Shown: piece after piece, positions 27,485 to 35,241 of the stretch
How the letters are laid out: each line of letters opens with the position of its first letter
Position numbering within the stretch: position 1 is the stretch's first letter
NCBI RefSeq assembly: GCF_015207425.1
Contig: NZ_JADEWZ010000012.1
Location: 62,001-126,000, forward strand
Source of the DNA: Lusitaniella coriacea LEGE 07157
GTDB taxonomy: Bacteria; Cyanobacteriota; Cyanobacteriia; Cyanobacteriales; Spirulinaceae
Direction: 5' to 3'
DNA: 64,000 nt
The notes under the pieces: model-generated
The model's input: the letters and a program-made list of their open reading frames with translations, nothing else
Told to the model about the DNA's origin: nothing
Database searches by the model: none
Translations under genes and position numbers: made by a program

Positions 27485-27694
27485 ATGACAATTTGGGTAA
27501 ACGAACAACTCGATCCTTCTGGTTTAATGTACGCTTGCATTGCTTGCTGTAATGAAGCCGTTGCCAAGGAATGTCACCAATCCTTTGAGAACAACCTAAC
27601 CTCAGTGCAAAAGGAACAAGGCTGGATTGCGCGGTTGAGGGTAGTTGAATCCTGGGATGAGGTTCCTGTTAATTCTTTGAAATTGAGTTTTTAA
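27485..27694 (+). CDS. Small hypothetical protein after the epimerase
   Basis: A 69-residue soluble protein, MTIWVNEQLDPSGLMYACIA..., with a Cys-rich stretch (CIACCNEAVAKECHQSF) and a C-terminal block GWIARLRVVESWDEVP. It reads like a small conserved cyanobacterial protein, but I cannot name a family or function. The start follows the epimerase stop by 18 bp, so cotranscription is likely. The three or four Cys residues could bind a metal; this is speculation. Confidence 0.6.
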   Translation: MTIWVNEQLDPSGLMYACIACCNEAVAKECHQSFENNLTSVQKEQGWIARLRVVESWDEVPVNSLKLSF

Positions 27695-27869
27695 GTGCTA
27701 ATTCCGAAAGGAAAGATTAAATGCTCGTTGACCTTGGTCTTCACCGTAACCCACCAAAACCCAGGCTTTCAAGCAACTTTAAGATGAATTTTAGAAACAA
27801 GCTCCAACACTACTGATACCCATCGCTAGAATTGAGTTGGTTGTAAATGTTCAGGAGATACGCTGAACG

Positions 27870-28283
27870 ATGAACACTATCAAAAAGATTCTCTCTGGTC
27901 TGTTGATTACCGGGGGAGCAGTGTTTTTGTTCGTCGCTGCTTCGGTGGTGCTGACTCCTGCTGAGGAACGAACAGATTGGGAGATTGATGCAGCCATCGG
28001 TTGTATCATTTTAGGGTTACCGCCTGTTGTTGCAGGGAGTTGGTTGGGGTTATCAACCTATCGGCAAACGAAGACCCAGAAGCGAGCGCAAGAGGATTTA
28101 CGTTCGACTTTCTTCCGATTGCTCGAACAAAACCAAGGGCAGATTACCGTACTTCGTTTGGCAATGGAAGCTCAAATTCCCGCAGAGCAAGCCAAGGAAT
28201 TTTTAGATCGTAACGCTCAAGATTTTAATGCTACGTTTGAAACGGATGAGAATGGTGGCATTGTTTATCTTTTTAGCCTTTAA
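27870..28283 (+). CDS. Small membrane protein with two N-terminal helices
   Basis: A 137-residue protein with two predicted membrane helices (about 8-28 and 42-62), then a basic stretch (TYRQTKTQKRAQEDLRS) and a soluble C-terminal domain. That domain, FRLLEQNQGQITVLRLAMEAQIPAEQAKEFLDRNAQDFNA, looks like a small winged-helix or helical domain. No function is known to me. It stands alone on the plus strand with its own upstream region. Confidence 0.65.
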   Translation: MNTIKKILSGLLITGGAVFLFVAASVVLTPAEERTDWEIDAAIGCIILGLPPVVAGSWLGLSTYRQTKTQKRAQEDLRSTFFRLLEQNQGQITVLRLAMEAQIPAEQAKEFLDRNAQDFNATFETDENGGIVYLFSL

Positions 28284-28433
28284 TCGATACGAGAAATGCC
28301 AGTACGATAAAATTAATATTGCGCGATCGCGCGGGCATTGAAAACGACTATCAAACGTTGCTCAATTGCAGAAGAAGGAACTCAAGAATTTTCTTAAAAT
28401 GAGTGTAACTTACCGTTTTGCTCGGTTAAGTGT

Positions 28434-28652
28434 TTAAACCACATTCTCGGAGCGATAATTGGGATTTAACCAACAAACAGGTAACGGTTCGCCAGAGGGA
28501 AAAATTAACTCGGTTTTGTCAAAACTTTCGGGGTCTTGCATCTCTTCTCCTGCGTGAAGTTGCCCCGCGATTTTATCTTGGCAAGGGTCGCATAAGCGAT
28601 CGAGTGTTAAGATTTCCACTAATCCGCCACTGGGTTTGTGCTGTAAGAACAT
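28434..28652 (-). CDS. Small conserved-type cyanobacterial protein
   Basis: A 72-residue soluble protein: MFLQHKPSGGLVEILTLDRL, CDPCQDKIAGQLHAGEEMQ, then KTELIFPSGEPLPVCWLNPN. The compact conserved-looking block with HAGEEMQDPE and FPSGE is one I associate with small cyanobacteria-specific proteins without assigned function. The ATG lies at 28652 on the minus strand and the gene is isolated from its neighbours, which are on the plus strand. Confidence 0.65.
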   Translation of the reverse strand: MFLQHKPSGGLVEILTLDRLCDPCQDKIAGQLHAGEEMQDPESFDKTELIFPSGEPLPVCWLNPNYRSENVV

Positions 28653-28713
28653 AATTGCCTCCTAAGTCATCAAACCTCGACAATTCTGTTTTAGCACAAA
28701 GCATTCATTCACA

Positions 28714-29286
28714 ATGTCAAATAGTGTAAAGGAATCTAACGTTAAAGTCATGTTTTCTATTTTCCGAATTTCTCCCATTATTCGCATCACTTTATTAACT
28801 TTTTATACTGCTTTAACACTCCCACTTCCTTTTCTTGCAAAAGCCTCTGCTTCGCCAATTCCCGCTTCATTTCTTTGGGGAGGGATTGCCCTAGGAGGAG
28901 TACTTTTGTATGGTTTGCTGGGGGAACGAACCATCTTAGATGAGGAAAAAATTCAGGTGGTTTATCCTCAATGGTTTCCTGGATTTTTGCGTCAAGGTTG
29001 GGAGTTAAAATGGACGGAAATTAAGAACCTAAAACTGCGCACGACAGGACAAGGGGGATTGGTTTATTATTTTGTGAGTCACGCAGAAGATCGAGCTTAT
29101 TTATTACCCGCGCGCGTCGCAGGGTTTGCGCGTTTGGTTCGACAGGTTGAAGAAAAGACGGGGATTGATACGAAGGATATTCGCCCAATGCCTCAACCTT
29201 GGATGTATTTTATCCTGTGCGCGATCGCGCTGCTTCTCTTACTCGTCGATTTTTGGACGATTGGAACGGCACTCAGTTTGGGATGA
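28714..29286 (+). CDS. Membrane protein with PH-like domain
   Basis: A 190-residue protein with two N-terminal membrane helices (about 20-40 and 50-65) and one at the C-terminus (about 166-188). The middle (TILDEEKIQVVYPQWFPGFLRQGWELKWTEIKNLKLR) has the beta pattern of bacterial PH-like domains, including a Trp-containing strand. Function unknown. The ATG at 28714 could be replaced by the one at 28750 (MFSIFRISP), which would start directly before the first helix. It converges on the ABC ATPase gene. Confidence 0.65.
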   Translation: MSNSVKESNVKVMFSIFRISPIIRITLLTFYTALTLPLPFLAKASASPIPASFLWGGIALGGVLLYGLLGERTILDEEKIQVVYPQWFPGFLRQGWELKWTEIKNLKLRTTGQGGLVYYFVSHAEDRAYLLPARVAGFARLVRQVEEKTGIDTKDIRPMPQPWMYFILCAIALLLLLVDFWTIGTALSLG

Positions 29287-29297
29287 GTTCGATTCAC

Positions 29298-30194
29298 TCA
29301 TTCTTTAGTCACTTCAAGGTAAATATGTTCCAAGCGCACGGGTTGTCGAGAAATCGAATCCAATGGGATTCCCTCAAAGCAGGAAATAATTTCTGCTAAC
29401 TCCAAATGTTTGGGCATCCAGAAGCTCAAATCGTCGCTATAGTAGCGATGTACAAATCCTAATTCATTTGCGCGATCGATAAGTACTTTTTCATCTGCTG
29501 CTTTGAGGGTAACAATTTCTTCTGCCTTTACTCGCGTTTTCAGCGCTTCTAATGTGCCTTCCGCTAAGATATTGCCATTTTTTAAAATCCCAATTCGCTG
29601 ACAGAGGCGTTCGGCTTCATCCAACAAATGAGTTGTCAACAAAATCGTAATTCCTTGGCGTTGCAATCGCCGAATTAAATCCCAAATTTCATACCGCGCT
29701 TCAATATCTAAACCTGTTGTTGGTTCGTCTAAAATAATCAGTTTGGGTTGGTGAACCAGAGCCACCGCAATATTCAACCGACGCTGCATTCCGCCACTCA
29801 GTGTTTCAACAACACTATTCGCTCGTTGCCCTAAATTCACTGCTTCCAAACTCAGGACAACCTGTTGTTGCAAATGCTTGCCTTTCAAGCCGTAAATTTT
29901 TCCGTAAAACCGCAGATTTTCCGCGCAGGAAAGGCTTTTGTAGAGTAAATTTTCTTGGGGTGCAATGCCAATGAGCGATCGCGTGGCTTTAGAAACTGGT
30001 TGATTGTTAATCGCAATCGTACCGCTATCTGCATTTAATAAGTTGCACAGAATATTAATTGTAGTGGTTTTACCCGCACCATTAGAACCCAGCAACCCGT
30101 AAATCTCCCCCACTCGAACGTGCAAATTCAATCCTTGTAAAACAAGGCGCGAACCGTAAGACTTTGTAAGGTTTTCAATACGCAGCACGATCAA
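29298..30194 (-). CDS. ABC transporter ATP-binding protein
   Basis: A 298-residue ATPase subunit of an ABC exporter: Walker A GLLGSNGAGKTTTIN, signature LSGGMQRRLNIAVAL, Walker B LIILDEPTTGLD and the switch His in LLTTHLLDEAERL. The C-terminal 70 residues (VKAEEIVTLKAADEKVL...) are the extension typical of the CcmA/DrrA-like class, which pairs with a separate permease gene. No permease is adjacent: upstream is a repeat and downstream an unrelated membrane protein. Substrate unknown. Confidence 0.9.
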   Translation of the reverse strand: MIVLRIENLTKSYGSRLVLQGLNLHVRVGEIYGLLGSNGAGKTTTINILCNLLNADSGTIAINNQPVSKATRSLIGIAPQENLLYKSLSCAENLRFYGKIYGLKGKHLQQQVVLSLEAVNLGQRANSVVETLSGGMQRRLNIAVALVHQPKLIILDEPTTGLDIEARYEIWDLIRRLQRQGITILLTTHLLDEAERLCQRIGILKNGNILAEGTLEALKTRVKAEEIVTLKAADEKVLIDRANELGFVHRYYSDDLSFWMPKHLELAEIISCFEGIPLDSISRQPVRLEHIYLEVTKE

Positions 30195-30206
30195 AATGCA
30201 AGAGAG

Positions 30207-30400
30207 TTATAGCAATAGCCAGGAGTATTAGGACAATGGTGAAGGTGAGTGGGGGGAGCTTTTGGATGACACGGCACTTCGACACGCTCAGTGACCAGGA
30301 GACACGGTGATGACTGAATGATTGATAACTGAAAAAACCTATTCCCTGTTCCCTATTCCCTATTCCCTATTCCCTCTGATGACTGATAACTGTTATGGCA
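30207..30400. repeat. Repeat element with heptamer core, inverse of the 7.9-kb copy
   Basis: This occupies the gap between the divergent ABC ATPase and clpP genes. It opens with TTATAGCAATAGCCAGGAGT and contains CACTTCGACACGCTCAGTGACC and GATGACTGAATGATTGATAAC. Five heptamer units (GTTCCCT/ATTCCCT) follow at about 30345-30378, and it ends near ACTGTTATGGCAACTGC. It is the same element as 7851-8026 in reversed orientation. The clpP promoter must lie in it or in the 110 bp to its right. Confidence 0.78.
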
Positions 30401-30510
30401 ACTGCTGTAATTGCTAGGATCGCGCGATCGCGCCCAAAAAGCAACCGAACAACCCGTTTATCCCCCAGACTCGTTACAATCAGAAGGAAACCGGACAGGA
30501 TGTAAACCCC

Positions 30511-31110
30511 ATGATACCTACCGTTATTGAAACCTCTGGTCGTGGCGAACGCGCCTTTGACATCTACTCTCGACTCCTCAGAGAACGCATTGTGTTTCTC
30601 GGACAGCAAGTCAACGACGAAATCGCCAACTTAATTGTCGCTCAACTCCTCTTCCTCGAAGCCGAAGACCCAGAAAAAGACATTTACCTCTACATCAACT
30701 CTCCTGGAGGCTCTGTTTACGCAGGATTGGGAATTTTTGATACTATGAATCAGATTCGTCCCGATGTTTCCACCATTTGTGTGGGTTTAGCTGCCAGTAT
30801 GGGCGCTTTTCTGCTCAGTGCAGGAGAAAAAGGCAAGCGTATGAGTCTTCCCCACTCCCGCATCATGATTCACCAACCCCTCGGCGGCGCACAAGGACAA
30901 GCCACCGATATTGAAATCCAAGCCAAAGAAATTCTCTACCTCAAAGACTTACTCAACGGACATCTTGCTACCGCCACTGAACAACCGTTAGAACGTATTG
31001 AAGTCGATACAGACCGCGATTTCTTCATGTCTTCTGAAGAAGCAAAAGACTACGGGTTAGTTGACCAGGTGATTAATCGTCGTCCTTCAGCGACGAATCC
31101 ACCGCAATAG
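30511..31110 (+). CDS. clpP: ATP-dependent Clp protease proteolytic subunit
   Basis: A 199-residue ClpP with the complete catalytic triad: Ser96 in GLAASMGAF, His121 in IMIHQPLGG and Asp170 in DTDRDFFMS. ClpP forms the barrel-shaped tetradecameric peptidase that works with ClpC or ClpX unfoldases in cytoplasmic protein turnover. The start [22 protein letters not shown] is standard. Cyanobacteria carry several clpP genes; this one has no clpX next to it, and I cannot say which paralogue it is. Confidence 0.95.
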   Translation: MIPTVIETSGRGERAFDIYSRLLRERIVFLGQQVNDEIANLIVAQLLFLEAEDPEKDIYLYINSPGGSVYAGLGIFDTMNQIRPDVSTICVGLAASMGAFLLSAGEKGKRMSLPHSRIMIHQPLGGAQGQATDIEIQAKEILYLKDLLNGHLATATEQPLERIEVDTDRDFFMSSEEAKDYGLVDQVINRRPSATNPPQ

Positions 31111-31336
31111 AAGCAATTACCAATTGGGGTGACGGGGTGACGGGGAGAGATTAAAGGTTGGTATATAACTGAATGGTACTGAAATAAGCTTTGAAAAATG
31201 CCTGAAAGCCTTGGTATTTCGTAGGGTGGGCATCGCCCACAAGCTTTAAGTCAGCGCCATTCGTCTATAACTCTATTCCCTGTCACCACGTCTTTAGGAC
31301 TGTGAGTATATCAACTGTCGCCTAAATTCATAACTC

Positions 31337-31544
31337 ACGCTTATGTAGATTAGGCACTCAAACACCTATCCTATTGCTGTTTCTTCTTACTATTCCCTGT
31401 CTTGCCGAGCGTTCCCTTGCTAGGTCGGTTGGATAAGCTGAGGGAGCCTCAGCATCCCCCGACCTCTTCCGGCGGCGCGGGGTCTCGGCGCTATTCCCTA
31501 TTCCCTCACCCTAGCAAGGGTTTTAGGTAATCCACATCAGGCGT
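31337..31544. mobile_element. Small non-autonomous element with AACTC duplication
   Basis: A 208-bp element between clpP and the M16 protease gene. It starts ACGCTTATGTAG and ends CACATCAGGCGT (complement ACGCCTGATGTG), and it is flanked by a perfect 5-bp direct repeat AACTC (31332-31336 and 31545-31549). The interior holds heptamer units and the nested hairpin AGGTCGG/CCGACCT around GCTGAGG/CCTCAGC (31422-31465), which is the exact reverse complement of 20154-20197. The left end shares TGTAGATTAGGC and AAACAC with the element at 26341. The preceding stretch 31111-31336 contains a GTGGGC-ATC-GCCCAC hairpin (about 31225) and no gene. Confidence 0.82.
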
Positions 31545-31563
31545 AACTCATAACTCTTATCTA

Positions 31564-32862
31564 ATGACTGCTATACAAACCCAAAATCCAGCATTGAATG
31601 CTCCAAGGGTTCGCAAATTCCCCAACGGATTGACCGTGGTTGCCGAACAAATGCCCGTCGATGCTGTTAATCTCAACGTTTGGCTAAATGTTGGTTCTGC
31701 TCTCGAACCGGATTCGATTAATGGGATGGCGCACTTCCTCGAACATATGGTTTTTAAGGGTACGCCGAGGCTAGAAATTGGGGAATTCGAGCGGTTAATT
31801 GAAGAACGCGGCGCTCGTACCAACGCCGCAACCAGTCAAGAATATACCCATTACTACATCACGACAGCACCCCAGGATTTTGCGACATTAGCGCCTTTAC
31901 AAATGGATGTTGTCCTCAATCCCAGCATTAATGATGAGGCATTTGAGCGAGAGCGCTTTGTAGTTCTTGAAGAAATTCGCCGTTCTGAAGATAGTCCCAG
32001 TCGTCGTACTTTTTACCGCGCAATGGAAACCTGTTTTGAGCGGTTACCCTATCGCCGTCCTGTATTGGGACCCGCCGATGTGATTGAACGGTTAGTACCG
32101 CAGCAAATGCGAGACTTCCACACGCAATGGTATCAACCCACTTCAATGACCGCTGCGGTTGTGGGAAATTTATCGGCTGAGGAGTTAATTGGGATTGTCA
32201 GCGATGCGTTTGAAGAGTTGCATCAACCTAAAGCAAATGTTGCCTCTGTCTCTCCCTTTGCTCAAACCTTGAATTCAGAACCCGCCTTTCCGGAAATTGT
32301 ACGGCGAGAATATGAAGATTCGCAGTTGCAGCAAGCGCGTTTGGTGATGATGTGGCGCGTGCCGGGAATGGGTCAGCTTGAGGAAACCTATGCACTCGAT
32401 GTACTCGCAGCGATTTTAAGTGGCGGTAAGATGTCGCGATTGTTCCGCGATTTGCGCGAGGAGCGAAAGTTGGTGACTTCTATTGGGGTCAGCAATATGA
32501 CGAAAGGACTCCAGGGTGCGTTTTATATTAGCGCGCGCTTGCAGGCGGAGAATCTTGCGGTAGTGGAACAGGCAATTATCGAGCATATTCGTCGCTGCCA
32601 AGAGGAATTGGTGGATTCTTCGGAAATCAAGCGGATTCGGACTCAGGTGGCAAACCGTTTTATTTTTGGCAACGAACGACCCAGCAGTCGCGCCAATCTT
32701 TATGGCTACTATCATTCTCAACTGGGAGATTTGGAACCCGCATTCACATATCCAACTCGCATTCAGTCCGTTGAGGCAACTGACGTGCAAGCGGCAGCAC
32801 GGCGCTATCTTTCTCCTGAAGCTTATGGGGTGGTCATTTTGCGACCGAAAACGCAGTCTTGA
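31564..32862 (+). CDS. M16 family zinc metallopeptidase
   Basis: A 432-residue M16 peptidase (pitrilysin/processing-peptidase group) with the inverted zinc motif HFLEH (His57, Glu60, His61) and a distal Glu in the helix after it. Both halves of the M16 fold are present, including the R/Y region (FYRAMETCFERLPYRRPVLG) and the inactive-like C-terminal half. Cyanobacterial M16 genes often come as an active/inactive pair; only this one is here. It has no signal peptide. Its start is 15 bp after the duplication flanking the upstream element, so its promoter may include element DNA. Confidence 0.9.
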   Translation: MTAIQTQNPALNAPRVRKFPNGLTVVAEQMPVDAVNLNVWLNVGSALEPDSINGMAHFLEHMVFKGTPRLEIGEFERLIEERGARTNAATSQEYTHYYITTAPQDFATLAPLQMDVVLNPSINDEAFERERFVVLEEIRRSEDSPSRRTFYRAMETCFERLPYRRPVLGPADVIERLVPQQMRDFHTQWYQPTSMTAAVVGNLSAEELIGIVSDAFEELHQPKANVASVSPFAQTLNSEPAFPEIVRREYEDSQLQQARLVMMWRVPGMGQLEETYALDVLAAILSGGKMSRLFRDLREERKLVTSIGVSNMTKGLQGAFYISARLQAENLAVVEQAIIEHIRRCQEELVDSSEIKRIRTQVANRFIFGNERPSSRANLYGYYHSQLGDLEPAFTYPTRIQSVEATDVQAAARRYLSPEAYGVVILRPKTQS

Positions 32863-32873
32863 AGGGTTCAAAT

Positions 32874-33509
32874 TTAAGCGAAAGGTTCGATACGCAAGTC
32901 TTTGAGGGTGACAGTATAACTGCATTGTCGCTCAGTTGCGACAAATTCCGCGATCGCTTCGCAAGCGACAGCAACGGTTAACAGGACGAGGTTCCGCGCG
33001 AGAGGATAGTCGCAAATGTCGTCATTGGCGGGGGAAGGAACTCGATAGTTGTCGTTCCAAATGATTTCTGCGTAGTCGCTGGCGAGTCCCACATGGAGAC
33101 AGGGAAGGGTGTTGGCGTGGCAGTGGTCTTTGATGATTTGGCGGGAGGTGCTGTTGTCAAAGGTTTCTACAATTAAATGACTTTCTTTGAGAAGGGAGGA
33201 ACAGTTGGAGGCGGTGAGTTCTTTGGTTTGCGCGTTGATGGCAATTCCCAAGGCGCGATAGAGGCTGTTGGCGAGAATTTTGGCTTTATAAGCTCCAATA
33301 TCGGATTGATAGTAGGGTTGGGTGGAAAGGTTGCGTTCTTCCACGCGATCGCGGTCTATAATATTTAAACACCCAAATCCACTACGGGCAAGAGTTTCAG
33401 TTATATTTGCACCTAATGCTCCCGCACCGCAAATCGCGACGGGAAAATCCCGCATTCGTGTCATGAGTTCGGGGGTGCGATAGAGTTGTTCGTGGAAAAA
33501 GATTGTCAT
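32874..33509 (-). CDS. ThiF/MoeB-type adenylyltransferase-like protein
   Basis: A 211-residue E1-like protein with the nucleotide-binding motif ICGAGALGANITETLARSG and the Asp-containing strand NIIDRDRVEERNLSTQPYY. A Cys in NTLPCLHVGL sits where E1 enzymes often have a conserved Cys, but the usual paired CxxC zinc motifs are absent. The family adenylates C-termini of ubiquitin-like sulfur carriers; the substrate here is unknown and no carrier gene is adjacent. I start at ATG 33509 (MTIFFHEQLYR): GAGG lies 8 bases upstream. That site and the ATG are at the edge of a repeat. Confidence 0.8.
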   Translation of the reverse strand: MTIFFHEQLYRTPELMTRMRDFPVAICGAGALGANITETLARSGFGCLNIIDRDRVEERNLSTQPYYQSDIGAYKAKILANSLYRALGIAINAQTKELTASNCSSLLKESHLIVETFDNSTSRQIIKDHCHANTLPCLHVGLASDYAEIIWNDNYRVPSPANDDICDYPLARNLVLLTVAVACEAIAEFVATERQCSYTVTLKDLRIEPFA

Positions 33510-33534
33510 ATCAAATCCTCTTAATTGCACATCA

Positions 33535-33840
33535 ACGCCTGATGTGAACGCCCTGAAACCCTTGCTAGGTTGAGGGAACAGGGAATAGGGAATAGGGAAC
33601 AGGGAACAGGGAACAGGGAACAGGGAATAGGGAACAGGGAACAGTGAACAGGGAACAGGGAACAGGGAACAGAGAATAGGTTTTTTCAGTTATCAATCAT
33701 TCAGTCATCACTGTGTCACCGTGTCTCCGCGTCACCGTCTCCCCCTCACCGTGTCTCCCGGTCACTGAGCGTGTCGAAGTGCCGTGTCATCCAAAAACTC
33801 CCCCAGCTTCCCCTGCTCCCCCAGCTTCCCTATCATAGGT
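33535..33840. repeat. Composite repeat block with 15-unit heptamer array
   Basis: The gap between the ThiF gene and the next minus-strand gene is repeat DNA. It begins with the element end ACGCCTGATGTG (33535-33546) and the CCCTGAAACCC module. Fifteen tandem heptamers follow at 33574-33678, mostly GGGAACA with GGGAATA, GTGAACA and GAGAATA variants. Next come TCAGTTATCAATCATTCAG, several GTGTCTCC/CGTCACC units, GGTCACTGAGCGTGTCGAAG and CCCCCAGCTTCCC. No gene is supported on either strand. Confidence 0.85.
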
Positions 33841-33842
33841 CG

Positions 33843-34727
33843 CTACCATTCATCGCTTTGCTCAATGACACCCACAAGGGATTGTAAGTCAAAATCGCGA
33901 TCGCGTCCGCTCAAACAAATCCCCGAACTAATCACCGTCAGGTCATTTTTATCGATGGCGGAGGTATGGCGTTCGCCGTTGGAGGTCGTCCATTCCACTT
34001 GCCAAAAATCCCCTCTATCGCGGAAATCTTGCAATTCTCCGCCGCCTTGTTGCAATGCCTCCTGCAATTGCCGTTCTTCACTTCTGGTATTAATTCGTCG
34101 CGGGGGACGGTTCCGAACTTGCCGTTGTCGCCGTTGTTGCTGACCCGCGTCGGTTTGCTGCCATGCGAGGTCGTATGCCGTTCGCTGTTCTGGGGTCATG
34201 CCAGGAAAACGCACATTCTCTGGCAACATTTCGCCACGCAAACATTCTCTCAATTGTACGGTGATTTGCGGGTCAGCACGACGATCGCGCGCTTCAAACC
34301 AACACCCACCGCCGCCAATCCGCGCAATAATTCCCTCAAACTGACCTCCCTCGCTGACTAAATGGACGGGGAGGGGTTTCGCTTCTCCAAAACGCTGTTG
34401 CACATCGGATTCGTTGACGGGATAGGCTAACCAGGTTTGTCCGCGCAAGGGATACAGTAAATTGAGTCGCACGGGTTTGAGCAATCCTAAATATTCCACC
34501 CATTGCGGTAAACTGGGTTCGTCGATAACTTCCGCCACGCGATCGTTAATCGGTTGAAAGATACCCCACCCTTCAAAATCTCTTGGTTGCGGTTGAAAGG
34601 TATAAATGAGGTTCGCAACGACCGCACGAACGGTTCCGCCACCCACGCAGGGCGCAATAAATTCGGTATCGTAGAGTTTAGCTTCTTCTTTGGCAATTTG
34701 TTGGAGAAGCTTGCGGATATCTGCCAC
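33843..34727 (-). CDS. Conserved-type hypothetical protein
   Basis: A 294-residue soluble protein: MADIRKLLQQIAKEEAKLYD..., then FIAPCVGGGTVRAVVANLIYTF, NLLYPLRGQTWLAYPVNE and FEGIIARIGGGGCWFEARD. A Gln/Arg-rich linker follows (QQTDAGQQQRRQRQVRNRPP), and the C-terminal domain has DFWQVEWTTSNGERHTS. The two-domain pattern with a basic linker may suit nucleic-acid or protein binding, but I do not recognise the family. It is divergent from the pterin dehydratase gene. Confidence 0.7.
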   Translation of the reverse strand: MADIRKLLQQIAKEEAKLYDTEFIAPCVGGGTVRAVVANLIYTFQPQPRDFEGWGIFQPINDRVAEVIDEPSLPQWVEYLGLLKPVRLNLLYPLRGQTWLAYPVNESDVQQRFGEAKPLPVHLVSEGGQFEGIIARIGGGGCWFEARDRRADPQITVQLRECLRGEMLPENVRFPGMTPEQRTAYDLAWQQTDAGQQQRRQRQVRNRPPRRINTRSEERQLQEALQQGGGELQDFRDRGDFWQVEWTTSNGERHTSAIDKNDLTVISSGICLSGRDRDFDLQSLVGVIEQSDEW

Positions 34728-34836
34728 GGTGCGCTCGAATCGGATAAGATTTCTTTAATTGTATTACTTGTATTACTTTTTGTCATCTCTTCGGAATCTC
34801 GTACTATAAAAAGCGAACCACTACCCAGAATTGAGT

Positions 34837-35118
34837 ATGAGCGCCGAAAAGTTGAGCCATGATGACATTTTACGCGCGATCGCGCACCTTGAAGGTTGGG
34901 CAATTGTTGAAGGAAAACTCCACAAAGACTTCAAGTTTGACAACTTCATTAAAGCTTTCGGATTTATGAGTCAAGTTGCCATTCTTGCCGAAAAAATGGA
35001 GCATCACCCAGAATGGTCTAATGTCTACAATAAAGTCACGATCGATTTAACGACTCACGATGCTGATGGAATTAGCCAAAAAGACCTTGATTTAGCAAAA
35101 CAGATTAACGAATTGTAG
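34837..35118 (+). CDS. 4a-hydroxytetrahydrobiopterin dehydratase (PCD/DCoH)
   Basis: A 93-residue pterin-4a-carbinolamine dehydratase. It has the family signature with the catalytic His pair region [20 protein letters not shown], followed by [20 protein letters not shown]. The reaction dehydrates 4a-hydroxytetrahydrobiopterin to quinonoid dihydropterin after pterin-dependent hydroxylation; in bacteria without such hydroxylases the role is less clear. The ATG at 34837 is preferred over the in-frame TTG at 34831. A small repeat element begins exactly at its stop codon. Confidence 0.92.
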   Translation: MSAEKLSHDDILRAIAHLEGWAIVEGKLHKDFKFDNFIKAFGFMSQVAILAEKMEHHPEWSNVYNKVTIDLTTHDADGISQKDLDLAKQINEL

Positions 35119-35224
35119 GCTTAATGTGTATTAGAAGCTAAAACCCTTACTCTGCGGTAATTTCTTTTTACTATTCCCTCTTCCCTTGTCCTAGCAAGGG
35201 TTTTAGGGTGTTTATATCAGGCAT
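35117..35224. mobile_element. Short non-autonomous element between convergent genes
   Basis: A 108-bp relative of the element at 20037. It starts AGGCTTAATGTG and ends TATATCAGGCAT, corresponding to the two ends of that family, and contains the TATTAGAAGCTAAAACCC and CTCTGCGGTAATTTC blocks also found at 20245-20280. The flanks AATTGT and AATTTG are only partly alike, so the target duplication has decayed or the boundaries are slightly off. It fills the gap between the pterin dehydratase and the CHAT gene. Confidence 0.7.
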
Positions 35225-35241
35225 AATTTGGATTATTCCAT

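Noticed and set aside
33574-33678. Could the regular 7-bp array be a CRISPR array?
   Set aside because: Units are contiguous heptamers with no spacers and no cas genes nearby; it is a simple tandem repeat.
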